64,000 nt of DNA from Flavobacterium terrisoli (GTDB lineage: Bacteria > Bacteroidota > Bacteroidia > Flavobacteriales > Flavobacteriaceae): the NCBI RefSeq assembly GCF_030167905.1, contig NZ_JARGNA010000008.1, positions 124,001-188,000 of the forward strand. Reading direction: 5' to 3'. The translations under genes and the position numbers were made by a program. This document shows, piece by piece, positions 1 through 7,757 of the stretch; position 1 is the first letter of the stretch, and the number at the start of each line of letters is the position of its first letter. A model generated the notes under the pieces. That model was given only the letters and a program-made list of their open reading frames with translations. It did no database searches and was not told where the DNA came from.

Positions 1-108
1 CAAATTTGACACAATTAATCCGGATAAGTATTATAAATAACAAGTGGTTTATTATATAATTCGCACATTGGCTGTCAAAACTATCGCCCTCAATATCCCT
101 TTTTATGC

Positions 109-116
109 TATTTTTG
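109..116 (+). promoter_or_regulatory. Bacteroidota -7 promoter box (TATTTTTG)
   Basis: TATTTTTG matches the flavobacterial -7 consensus TAnnTTTG and ends six bases before the ATG at 122. A transcript from it would have almost no leader, which supports 122 as the start rather than the in-frame ATG at 44. I see no convincing -33 TTG at the right distance, so this rests on the -7 box alone. Confidence 0.45.
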
Positions 117-121
117 TGGCT

Positions 122-964
122 ATGCGAATCAGAACTTTAAACGGAATTGACCCAACCCTTGTAATGGAAGCCTTTAACAAAGGTTTTTCCGATTACAGCG
201 TTCCGGTGCAAATGACTGCTGAGCAATGGGCTTATAAAATGCGGAGCGAAAATGTACAATGGAATCTTTCCGTTGGCGCTTTTGACGAAGATCAATTGGT
301 TGGGTTTATCCTTCATGGAAACAAAACCAGAAACGGTCAGCAATGGGTTTACAATGGCGGAACCGCGGTCATTCCTTCGCACAGAGGGCAACGGCTTACG
401 CAAAAAATGTATGATTATATTTTGCCAATACTCCGCGAACAAAGTGTTAGCAAAATTCTCCTGGAAGTGATTGATACCAATGAACCGGCCATTACAACTT
501 ACCAAGCCATTGGATTTAAAAACACCCGGAGATTACTGTGTTTCAAAGGCCATTATCAGGCTAAAATACTAAGTAATAATTATGAAATCAGAACGCTTGC
601 TACTTTAGATTGGGCTGTCCTGAAAACTTTTGGGGAGGTTACTCCGAGTTGGCAGAATGATATCGAAGCCGTTGAACTGATACGACCACAAATCAAGGCT
701 TTGGGGATTTTCAGGGATAATATCCTGGTAGGTTATCTCATCTACAATCCTGTAAGCAATAAAATTTTCCAATTGGCTATAGCCAAAGAACAGCGCCAAA
801 AAGGATTGGCTTCTGCCCTGTTGCAATATGCTTTCGGGGAAACAGACAAACCTTTAATCCTGACCAATATAGAAGATACCGCTACTGTAACCATTAATTG
901 CCTCAACCATTTTGGTTTGGAACATTTTATTACGCAAAATGAAATGGCATTAGTGATGGCTTAA
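122..964 (+). CDS. Tandem-GNAT family N-acetyltransferase
   Basis: A 280-aa protein. The N-terminal half is a GNAT fold, with a beta-strand pair around FDEDQLVGF and the acetyl-CoA loop region IPSHRGQRLTQKMYDY. The C-terminal half repeats the pattern with VGYLIYNP and IAKEQRQKGLASALLQYAF, so it is a double-GNAT protein. Family members transfer an acetyl group from acetyl-CoA to an amine; the substrate cannot be told from sequence. An upstream in-frame ATG at 44 would add 26 hydrophobic residues, but a TATTTTTG promoter box sits between the two ATGs and the GNAT fold begins at MRIRTLNG, so I chose 122. It stands alone, with a convergent protease gene 6 bp downstream. Confidence 0.85.
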   Translation: MRIRTLNGIDPTLVMEAFNKGFSDYSVPVQMTAEQWAYKMRSENVQWNLSVGAFDEDQLVGFILHGNKTRNGQQWVYNGGTAVIPSHRGQRLTQKMYDYILPILREQSVSKILLEVIDTNEPAITTYQAIGFKNTRRLLCFKGHYQAKILSNNYEIRTLATLDWAVLKTFGEVTPSWQNDIEAVELIRPQIKALGIFRDNILVGYLIYNPVSNKIFQLAIAKEQRQKGLASALLQYAFGETDKPLILTNIEDTATVTINCLNHFGLEHFITQNEMALVMA

Positions 965-970
965 AAGAAA

Positions 971-1594
971 TTATTCTGCTAACTGCGCTCTGCATTGGTC
1001 ACAAAACCACACTTTTTCCTGATCAACCTGTTTAATCGTTCCGTTGGCATCATTCATCATGCATTGGGAATGATGGGTGCAATGATCCAATCCGAGGTTA
1101 TGTCCTATTTCATGCAGCGCAACTTTTCTCAACCGCTCTAAAAACTGGGCACGGGATACATTGCGTTGCAACCTAAACGTGGAAACCACACAGGTTTTTC
1201 CGGGTCTGAATCCCAGACCAAAAATGCCCCATTCGGGGAACTCAGCGTTTTTATGATGGGCAATGTCTTTCTCTGTAACCAACAGTAAATTGTGATTGGA
1301 CAAGTATTTCACCAATATCTTAGAAGCCTCATATCGGGTTTTACTGGGCGCTAACAAATCAGCTGTCAGTGGTAGCGCAGGTTTGATTACACACTCATAA
1401 CCGTAGAACGCTTCGACAGATTTTTTCAGATGATTGCTGTAGTCAACATTGACATCACCCAACGGTTGGATGTAAACTACAGTTTCTTTAAGAGAAGTGA
1501 AAGTAAAATAAGTCGAAATGTACAAACCTGTCGCTATGACAAGCGCCAGAATTACAAGGATTATGATCGTTTTCTTTCTTAAAAATGCGGCCAT
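971..1594 (-). CDS. Membrane-anchored archaemetzincin-like zinc protease
   Basis: A 207-aa protein. Residues 161-171 (HEIGHNLGLDH) are the metzincin zinc motif HExxHxxGxxH, followed directly by Cys172. Then come Cys178, the Met180 turn, and a Cys198-x-x-Cys201 pair. This is the archaemetzincin (M54) layout with its second, structural zinc site. The Cys172-Cys178 spacing is five residues, one more than the four I recall for archaeal and human members. Residues about 8-30 form a hydrophobic segment after a lysine-rich start, so the protein looks exported or anchored with the catalytic domain outside the cytoplasm; archaemetzincins are usually described as soluble. Substrate unknown. It is a single gene, convergent with the GNAT gene. 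Confidence 0.82.
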   Translation of the reverse strand: MAAFLRKKTIIILVILALVIATGLYISTYFTFTSLKETVVYIQPLGDVNVDYSNHLKKSVEAFYGYECVIKPALPLTADLLAPSKTRYEASKILVKYLSNHNLLLVTEKDIAHHKNAEFPEWGIFGLGFRPGKTCVVSTFRLQRNVSRAQFLERLRKVALHEIGHNLGLDHCTHHSQCMMNDANGTIKQVDQEKVWFCDQCRAQLAE

Positions 1595-1721
1595 GAGGAT
1601 TGGTGTTGTTGGTTTTCAAATCATCATAAATTGTACCGTTTTATAAACAATAGAACGTTTCCGCAATAAATATTCTCAATATTTAATCCCTCAAAGCAAT
1701 TAACTGAACATTCAATAATTC

Positions 1722-1759
1722 GGCCTTTTAAACAAAGTAGATATGGTCTTTTAAACAAA
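1722..1759 (+). promoter_or_regulatory. Tandem direct repeat, probable AraC-type activator site
   Basis: GGCCTTTTAAACAAA (1722-1736) recurs as GGTCTTTTAAACAAA (1745-1759), 14 of 15 bases identical, with a 23-bp period of about two helical turns. The pair lies just upstream of a TAACTTTG -7 box at 1781. AraC-family activators commonly bind direct repeats of this spacing next to the promoter, and an AraC-type gene follows in the same unit. Binding is inferred. Confidence 0.55.
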
Positions 1760-1780
1760 ACTGTGATAACAAACACACTC

Positions 1781-1788
1781 TAACTTTG
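1781..1788 (+). promoter_or_regulatory. -7 promoter box (TAACTTTG) for the SDR-AraC unit
   Basis: TAACTTTG is an exact TAnnTTTG match, 27 bases before the SDR start codon. No clear -33 TTG is present, as would be expected of an activator-dependent promoter. Confidence 0.5.
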
Positions 1789-1815
1789 TCCCTATAATTT
1801 AAATCAAATAAAAAA

Positions 1816-2823
1816 ATGAAAACAAACAATTATCAGGGAGTCCTACAACAACCTTTAAGCAGCGGGTTTAATGCAAAATCAACCACAAGTGACGTAATCA
1901 AAGGGATTGACCTAACAGGGAAAATAGTTATTGTAACCGGTGGTAATACTGGTATCGGTCTTGAAACTACTAAAACACTGGCATCTGCAGGAGCTACGGT
2001 AATAGTAGCAGTGAGAGACACTGAAAAAGCAAAGAAAAATTTAGAAGGCATTACCAATGTTGAAATCGAAGCTATGGATTGTATCAATCCACAATCAATT
2101 GATATGTTTGCACAAAAGTTCATGGCATCAAACAGACCGCTGCACTTATTAATCAATAACGCAGGAATAATGTGGGTCCCTTTACGCAGAGATACTCGTG
2201 GTTTTGAATCACAATTGGCAACAAATTATCTGGGACAATTTCATCTCACTTCAAGATTATTTCCTGCCCTTAAAAAAGCAAATGGAGCCAGGGTTATCAA
2301 TGTCTCTTCTTTAGGACATCAAATGGCGCCCTTCAACTTTGAGGATCCTAATTTTCTAAATCGGGAATACCAAACATTATTGGCCTACGGACAATCAAAA
2401 ACCGCGAGCAATCTTTTTACCGTTGAGTTGGACAATCGTTCCAAAGCCTACAATATAAGAGCCTACGCTGTACATCCAGGTTCAATTGGCGGTACTGAAT
2501 TAGCCAGAGAAGCATCATTGGATTTATTACAGCAAATGGGATTTTGCGATGCCTATGGCAATATTCTTCCTGAAATTGCTGCCAATCTGAAATCTGTTCC
2601 GGAAGGCGCCGCTACTACCGTTTGGTGTGCTACCAGCCCATTGCTTAACAATATTGGAGGCGTATACTGTGAAGACACTGATGTTGCCAATTTATTCGGA
2701 AATGCAAAGGAAGATACTTTTGGGACAAGTGGTGTAATGCCTTATTCGTTAGACGAAGATCTAGCTTGGAAACTGTGGAGTTTAAGCGAGGAAATGACAG
2801 GTGTTACTATTCAGGATATTTAA
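1816..2823 (+). CDS. Short-chain dehydrogenase/reductase (SDR), NAD(P)-dependent
   Basis: A 335-aa classical SDR. The Rossmann cofactor loop TGGNTGIG is at about residues 41-48, the NNAG motif at about 113-116, the catalytic Ser in the segment NVSSLG, and Tyr-x-x-x-Lys as YGQSK at about 191-195. It resembles the retinol-dehydrogenase/WW-domain-oxidoreductase-like branch, which is usually NADP-linked, but the substrate cannot be read from sequence. The protein has an N-terminal extension of about 30 residues before the fold. An AraC-family gene starts 33 bp downstream on the same strand, and an activator-like tandem site lies upstream, so the pair probably forms an inducible unit responding to a small molecule. 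Confidence 0.88.
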   Translation: MKTNNYQGVLQQPLSSGFNAKSTTSDVIKGIDLTGKIVIVTGGNTGIGLETTKTLASAGATVIVAVRDTEKAKKNLEGITNVEIEAMDCINPQSIDMFAQKFMASNRPLHLLINNAGIMWVPLRRDTRGFESQLATNYLGQFHLTSRLFPALKKANGARVINVSSLGHQMAPFNFEDPNFLNREYQTLLAYGQSKTASNLFTVELDNRSKAYNIRAYAVHPGSIGGTELAREASLDLLQQMGFCDAYGNILPEIAANLKSVPEGAATTVWCATSPLLNNIGGVYCEDTDVANLFGNAKEDTFGTSGVMPYSLDEDLAWKLWSLSEEMTGVTIQDI

Positions 2824-2856
2824 TTAATTTTGATAAAGCATAAGCAATAAATCGAA

Positions 2857-3678
2857 ATGGATTTTCAGACAAACTACATAACCCCAGAAATTAAATTATC
2901 ATGTTATGAAGACAAGCTCTTCAAAACAGAATTAACATTTGACCATCATATGCTTGTATGGTTCATCTCAGGGGAAACAAAGATTATTCAAGCTGAAGCC
3001 AGTTATATATTTAAAGCAGGTGACATTTTCTTAATTCCACGAAATCAGTTGACAACAGTAATCAATTACCCAAAAGATGGATTACCACATAAAACAGTGG
3101 CCATGCACTTGTCGACGGAAAGATTAAAAGAGTTTTACGCCAATATTGAAGTAAATAAAGAGGCAACTGCGATACCTAAAATCCGTATATTCAATAACCA
3201 TCCTTTGTTGCAAAGTTGCTTTACATCACTGTTGCCCTATTTTGACATAACGACACCATTTCCTGAAAATATCGCTTCACTAAAAATTACAGAAGCCATC
3301 AGCATACTCAGAGAAATTGATAATAACATTGACGGTATTTTAGCCAACTTTGAAGAACCAGGTAAAATTGACTTGGCCGGATTTATGGAAAAGAATTTTA
3401 TGTTCAATATGCCAATGGAAAAATTTAGTTACCTCACAGGAAGAAGCCTCACAACCTTCAAACGCGATTTCAAAAAAGCCTTCAATGCCACGCCTCAAAA
3501 ATGGCTTACCCAAAAACGTTTGGAACTCGCCCATTACCTGTTTGCCGAGAAAAACAAAAAACCTATTGAAGTGTATTTCGAAATAGGTTTTGAAAACCTC
3601 TCGCACTTTTCTTATGCTTTTAAAAAACACTTTGGGTATGCTCCTACCGCTTTAATAGAGGATAAAAGCAATCGTTAA
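2857..3678 (+). CDS. AraC family transcriptional regulator
   Basis: A 273-aa protein. The N-terminal half is a cupin-like sensor (GDIFLIPRNQ), and the C-terminal 100 residues hold the two AraC helix-turn-helices, the second around FEIGFENLSHFSYAFKKHFG. The length and order are standard for AraC regulators with an effector-binding domain. It follows the SDR gene by 33 bp on the same strand and likely controls the upstream promoter through the direct repeat at 1722-1759. The effector is unknown. Confidence 0.88.
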   Translation: MDFQTNYITPEIKLSCYEDKLFKTELTFDHHMLVWFISGETKIIQAEASYIFKAGDIFLIPRNQLTTVINYPKDGLPHKTVAMHLSTERLKEFYANIEVNKEATAIPKIRIFNNHPLLQSCFTSLLPYFDITTPFPENIASLKITEAISILREIDNNIDGILANFEEPGKIDLAGFMEKNFMFNMPMEKFSYLTGRSLTTFKRDFKKAFNATPQKWLTQKRLELAHYLFAEKNKKPIEVYFEIGFENLSHFSYAFKKHFGYAPTALIEDKSNR

Positions 3679-3713
3679 TGCTTGCGATTGAATGTTGATA
3701 ATAACAAAAAAAA

Positions 3714-3736
3714 AAATCGGGAGTGAGTCCCGATTT
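3714..3736 (-). terminator. Rho-independent terminator
   Basis: AAATCGGGA and TCCCGATTT pair around a GTGAG loop. On the minus strand the stem is followed by a run of about 12 T, so it mainly ends the T9SS gene at 3765. The plus strand has a shorter T stretch and may use it for the AraC gene. Confidence 0.8.
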
Positions 3737-3764
3737 CTTAGTTGTTGTGTATTTAGATTTAGTT

Positions 3765-4643
3765 TTAGTTTTTGATAAAACGTTTTACAGTGGTTTGGTT
3801 TTCCCCCTGCAATTGGATCAGATAAAAACCGGCTGACAAATGATTCACATTGATCGCCGCTGTATTTTGTCCTGAGATTAAGTTGTTCTCTGCCAAAACT
3901 TTTCCGGCTGCGTCAATAATGCGGTATTTTGTAAAATGGGCATCATTGGATAAACTCAAGTATAAAGTGGCTGCGGTTGGATTGGGATAAATCGTAAAGG
4001 CAGCATTCGGATTTGGATTTCCTACGCCTAAATTACAATTGGTATCTTCTTCCACAACGATGGGTAAAGATTCATTGCTGCTCGTACTGTTCGGGCAGAA
4101 ACTTGGTGCGGCAACCACATGGTAAGAACCCGGACCGGTAATTAAATAATTCATTTCATTAGCGCCGTCTATAGGTGTGCCGTTTTTATACCATTGGATA
4201 CCCGAATCATAAGGCATAAAAATCGAAGCCGTAAAACTTCCACCCGGACACAACATCATATTTCCGTTGTTGGGATTGATTGAAACGAACTCATTCATTT
4301 CGGTACCTACCGTAAAGCCAACCCAGGCATAACTGTCTATCTGAATCACATTCGACTCATAAGTATTTCCGTTGAGCGTGGCCACCACTTTAAAAAGAGA
4401 TTGGTCATAAGTATACCAGTCATAAGTAAAGGAAGACTGTGTTGCACCGTCAATCGCCACATAAGGATCAGAAGAAAACCAATATTTAGAATACCACTGA
4501 TAAGTATCATAAATAGGATTGGTTACCGTTGCTGTTCCATTGGTCCAAGGGCAAAGCATCAGGTCACCTGTAATTTGCGGTGCCTGTGCTGATGCTCTTC
4601 CCAGGCTAATTAAACAAAAAATAAATAGTAGTGTTTTTTTCAT
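3765..4643 (-). CDS. Secreted protein with T9SS type A sorting domain
   Basis: A 292-aa protein with a signal peptide (MKKTLLFIFCLISLGRASAQ). Two Ig/PKD-like segments follow, each containing Cys and a QWY motif (TYQWYSKYW, GIQWYKNG). The last about 75 residues (from FTIYPNPTAATLYL to VKRFIKN) are a typical type A Por secretion-system sorting domain. It is expected to be exported by Sec, then moved across the outer membrane by T9SS and anchored or released. No catalytic domain is seen. Single gene with its own terminator. Confidence 0.85.
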   Translation of the reverse strand: MKKTLLFIFCLISLGRASAQAPQITGDLMLCPWTNGTATVTNPIYDTYQWYSKYWFSSDPYVAIDGATQSSFTYDWYTYDQSLFKVVATLNGNTYESNVIQIDSYAWVGFTVGTEMNEFVSINPNNGNMMLCPGGSFTASIFMPYDSGIQWYKNGTPIDGANEMNYLITGPGSYHVVAAPSFCPNSTSSNESLPIVVEEDTNCNLGVGNPNPNAAFTIYPNPTAATLYLSLSNDAHFTKYRIIDAAGKVLAENNLISGQNTAAINVNHLSAGFYLIQLQGENQTTVKRFIKN

Positions 4644-4824
4644 AAGGCAAGTTTTTAAAGATTAATTTGTTAGTTAGTACAAATTTAGAAAGGGCAGCCT
4701 TAATCGGCACGTTTTTGGGCGTGACAAATTGTGACATTGGAGAGAATAATTTGTGACAACACAAAGTTAGCCAATTATAATAAGCTATAAAACAGCAACT
4801 TAAATAAATCGCAAAAGTGACAGC

Positions 4825-6474
4825 CTAAATACTAAGCAGGTAAGCGTTCAAAGAAAGGTGTTCGGGAAGTTCAAGGCGTTTTTCAATTCTTTCCTTGCGT
4901 TTTCTGCAGGCGACCGGAGTAATGTGGAGCATATTGGCAATTTCTTTGGTATCCAGATTCATATAAACATAAGAAATATAACGGATATCAGTTGTCGTTA
5001 ATTGCGGATGTTTTTCGGTCAGTCTTTTAATAAATCCCTGATTGACATCGTCAAAATGACGCACATAATTGTCCCAGTCATCATCGGTTTTGAGGTAATC
5101 CTTTAAAGCCTTTATGTCTTTGATGATGGTGCTGTTTTCCGAAAGCTGAGGCACTTCCGACAGCGATTTTAAAATGTCCTGCAGCAGTTGATTTTTTTCC
5201 GATTGGTACAAAGCCCTTGATAAGATTTTTTGGTTTCGCAACTCAATTTCGTTTTGCAGTCTTTCCTGTTCCAATAAGGTGGTGCGTTCCTTTTCATGCA
5301 GCAAGGCATTATCCGCCATTTCCTTTTGGAGTTTGAATTCTATAAGTTCCTGATCGCGCTTGATGATTAACTCTTTTTGCTTGTTTTTGATGAGTTGGTT
5401 TCTGAAGATTAAAATCAGGATGATAATCCCCAAAGCAATGACCAGGATGACCGAGTAGAAAATATTGCGTTCGCTTTGGATCTTGGCTTCATTTTCGACA
5501 ATCTTCTCTTTGTAATTCTGAATCTGGAATTTGACTTCGCTGCTTTCATACAACTTGCCGTTCTTTATTTTATTGAGTTCGTTATCTGAAATATTGATGG
5601 AATCCTTATACTGAAACGCCAAATCATAAGACTTCAGACGAAAATAAATATCCGACAAGTTCCTGTACAATTCAATCTTATTCTCCAAATCGGGTTGCTC
5701 CGACAGGGCATTATTGGTCCATTGCAAAGCCGATGACAGATTGTTTTCCTTCAGATAACTTTTGGCAATAATGGTCGAGAGGTTGATGCGATGGTCAATG
5801 TCTTCTTCCGCTTTTAATTTTGGCAGCAAACTTATCGCTCTGACTCTTGCTCTTTGGGTTTCACCCAATAACAGATCATTGGCACAGATTCCTATTTGAG
5901 TCGGAATGGCGACCGTCGGATTTTTGGTATAACCCAGCGCGTCATTGAGATAGTTTCGGGCTTTTTGGAGTTTGTTTTCATCATTGGCCAAACTGCCCAA
6001 ATTCATCGAATACAAACCCATTTTGAGCGAGTCATTGTATTTTCTGGCAATCAAATAGGCTTTATAAAAATGCTCATTGGCCTTCTCAAACTTCTTTTCC
6101 TTACCATATAAAATGGCAATATTGTTTAGCACTATCATCTCGTGTTGCGGATCTAAATGCTTGACTGCAATTTGGTAGCTGATAAGGTATTGCTTCAGCG
6201 CTTCACCATAATCGAGCAACATATAATAATTGTTCCCGATATTATTTTGGGCCAAAAACAATTGCTTGTACCATTTGTTTTTCTCGGCCAAATCCCGGGC
6301 ATTCGAAAGCAACTCCAGTGACTTGACGTGATTTTTCTTCAGCATCAATTCGACTCCCGTTTTGATAATGGAATCGCATTGTTTGCTATCGGTCGCACCG
6401 GCTGTAGTGAACCAAAACAAGAAGAAAAACAAAAATGGAATAATCGATTTGATAGATAGAAATTTTAAAAACAT
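4825..6474 (-). CDS. TPR-transmembrane-LuxR-type HTH regulator
   Basis: A 549-aa protein. It has a signal or N-terminal hydrophobic segment (residues 9-26), about six TPR-like helical repeats, one transmembrane helix (IFYSVILVIALGIIILILIF, about 335-354), a glutamate/lysine-rich coiled coil, and a C-terminal LuxR-like helix-turn-helix with LTTTDIRYISYVYM and the recognition helix region TKEIANMLHITPVACRKRK. This layout is common in Bacteroidota, with the TPRs probably in the periplasm and the DNA-binding end in the cytoplasm. Target genes and signal are unknown. It lies between a T9SS gene and the acyltransferase, with no evident operon partner. Confidence 0.82.
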   Translation of the reverse strand: MFLKFLSIKSIIPFLFFFLFWFTTAGATDSKQCDSIIKTGVELMLKKNHVKSLELLSNARDLAEKNKWYKQLFLAQNNIGNNYYMLLDYGEALKQYLISYQIAVKHLDPQHEMIVLNNIAILYGKEKKFEKANEHFYKAYLIARKYNDSLKMGLYSMNLGSLANDENKLQKARNYLNDALGYTKNPTVAIPTQIGICANDLLLGETQRARVRAISLLPKLKAEEDIDHRINLSTIIAKSYLKENNLSSALQWTNNALSEQPDLENKIELYRNLSDIYFRLKSYDLAFQYKDSINISDNELNKIKNGKLYESSEVKFQIQNYKEKIVENEAKIQSERNIFYSVILVIALGIIILILIFRNQLIKNKQKELIIKRDQELIEFKLQKEMADNALLHEKERTTLLEQERLQNEIELRNQKILSRALYQSEKNQLLQDILKSLSEVPQLSENSTIIKDIKALKDYLKTDDDWDNYVRHFDDVNQGFIKRLTEKHPQLTTTDIRYISYVYMNLDTKEIANMLHITPVACRKRKERIEKRLELPEHLSLNAYLLSI

Positions 6475-6534
6475 TCCAAAAATAGCGCTAAATTTTTAAA
6501 TGAATAGGATTAAATACAGTCGGAAAGGTTGCGT

Positions 6535-6567
6535 CAAAAAAAAAGCCCCGGGTCATCACTCCGGGAC
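6535..6567 (-). terminator. Rho-independent terminator after the acyltransferase
   Basis: GCCCCGG (6545-6551) pairs with CCGGGAC (6561-6567) with one G-T type mismatch. On the minus strand the stem runs into nine T. It closes the acyltransferase/efflux transcript. Confidence 0.75.
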
Positions 6568-6652
6568 TCAAACAAAAAATAATCACCTATCAATCGTTCT
6601 TAACCGCTACTTAACCAACGGTGTGATGCAACATTCGATGACAATCTTTATT

Positions 6653-7558
6653 TTATTGTAATATCATTGACTTGTCAAAAAACCTATTGTGGTACTCTTC
6701 TTTGTAAGCATGCTTCCATCGCTTATGGCTCCAGAGATAATTTTCCGGATGGCTTTTGATGGTTTCTTCCAATTTCCCGGTAAAAATACTGGTAATCATT
6801 CCCGTCTTATATTGCGCTGTAAAATCGAAAACCGGCGTTAAAGCAAACTTATAATGGCCTCTGTCTTCGCGTATGATTTCGGCAAAAAGAATGGGTGTTT
6901 TGTGTGCCGCAGTGTATAACTCCGTTCCACTGATAAAAGCCGTTCGCTGTGATAAAAATGACGTCCAAAAACTCTTTTTAGGCACAATGGGGTTTTGGTC
7001 TGCTACCAATATCAAAACATGCTGTTGCTGTGTAAAAGCTTCCATTTCCTTTTTCATATTGCTGGAAGAAACCATTTTTGAACCAAACCGGCTTCTTATC
7101 CTGAGCATTAAATCGTTAAATGATTTATTCCTTACAGGTTTATAAGCCACCACAACATTGGTATTTTTAAATGCCGAAGCCACATGAGCATTCGCCCACT
7201 CCCAATTGAATTGGTGCCCTAAATAAATATGGGCATTTTGATTGCTGGCCAAAACTTTTTCAAGCTCGGAATAATCCGCTGTGATATGCTTTTGCAATTG
7301 CCTTTCCGATATGGATAACAATTTTAAGGTCTCCATAAAGTGATCACAAAAATTCTTGTAGAACTTTTTCTCAATCGCCATCCTCTCTTCCTCATCAAGA
7401 TAAGGAAAGGATTTGGCAATATTGGCTTTCACTACATCACGACGGTATTTGAAAACATGGAACAGCAAATAAGCAAATACATCGGAAATGATATATAAAA
7501 TCCGCAACGGAATCAGTGAAATCGGATACAATAGTACGGTTATCATTTTAGCAATCAA
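6653..7558 (-). CDS. LpxL/HtrB-like lipid A (Kdo2-lipid A) acyltransferase
   Basis: A 301-aa membrane-associated acyltransferase. His115 and Glu120 in LGHQFNWEW form the HxxxxE catalytic motif of the LpxL/LpxM family, and the N-terminus has a hydrophobic helix around residues 8-33. Family members add a secondary acyl chain to lipid A at the inner face of the inner membrane. The start given is TTG; ATG at 7546, four codons in, is equally possible. The TTG overlaps the stop of the upstream 57-aa ORF, suggesting translational coupling and membership of the efflux transcript. An ornithine or other lipid acyltransferase role cannot be excluded. Confidence 0.85.
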   Translation of the reverse strand: MIAKMITVLLYPISLIPLRILYIISDVFAYLLFHVFKYRRDVVKANIAKSFPYLDEEERMAIEKKFYKNFCDHFMETLKLLSISERQLQKHITADYSELEKVLASNQNAHIYLGHQFNWEWANAHVASAFKNTNVVVAYKPVRNKSFNDLMLRIRSRFGSKMVSSSNMKKEMEAFTQQQHVLILVADQNPIVPKKSFWTSFLSQRTAFISGTELYTAAHKTPILFAEIIREDRGHYKFALTPVFDFTAQYKTGMITSIFTGKLEETIKSHPENYLWSHKRWKHAYKEEYHNRFFDKSMILQ

Positions 7559-7728
7559 TTGGCAAATACCTGGTCTATATCAAACAATTGAAAATTCAAT
7601 TTTGATTCCTGTTTTGCATTTTCTGTTTTGAGTTCTTCGTTTTGAATTTCAGACTTCTGATCTTCTATATTGTTACATTCATTTCTCACGACACATTTTA
7701 CATGGTCAAAAAAGCTTGTGTTTTTCAT
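7555..7728 (-). CDS. Small hydrophilic protein (57 aa), unknown function
   Basis: It starts MKNTSFFDHV and ends IDQVFAN. The middle is rich in Glu, Lys, Gln and Asn (EDQKSEIQNEELKTENAKQE), likely helical or disordered, with two cysteines (Cys12, Cys18). It lies 29 bp after the TolC-like gene on the same strand and its TGA overlaps the TTG start of the acyltransferase. I do not recognise a family. The tight placement between two real genes makes it likely to be translated, perhaps only as a coupling peptide. Confidence 0.55.
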   Translation of the reverse strand: MKNTSFFDHVKCVVRNECNNIEDQKSEIQNEELKTENAKQESKLNFQLFDIDQVFAN

Positions 7729-7757
7729 AGTTCGTTTTGTTTTGGTTAATACTTAAA

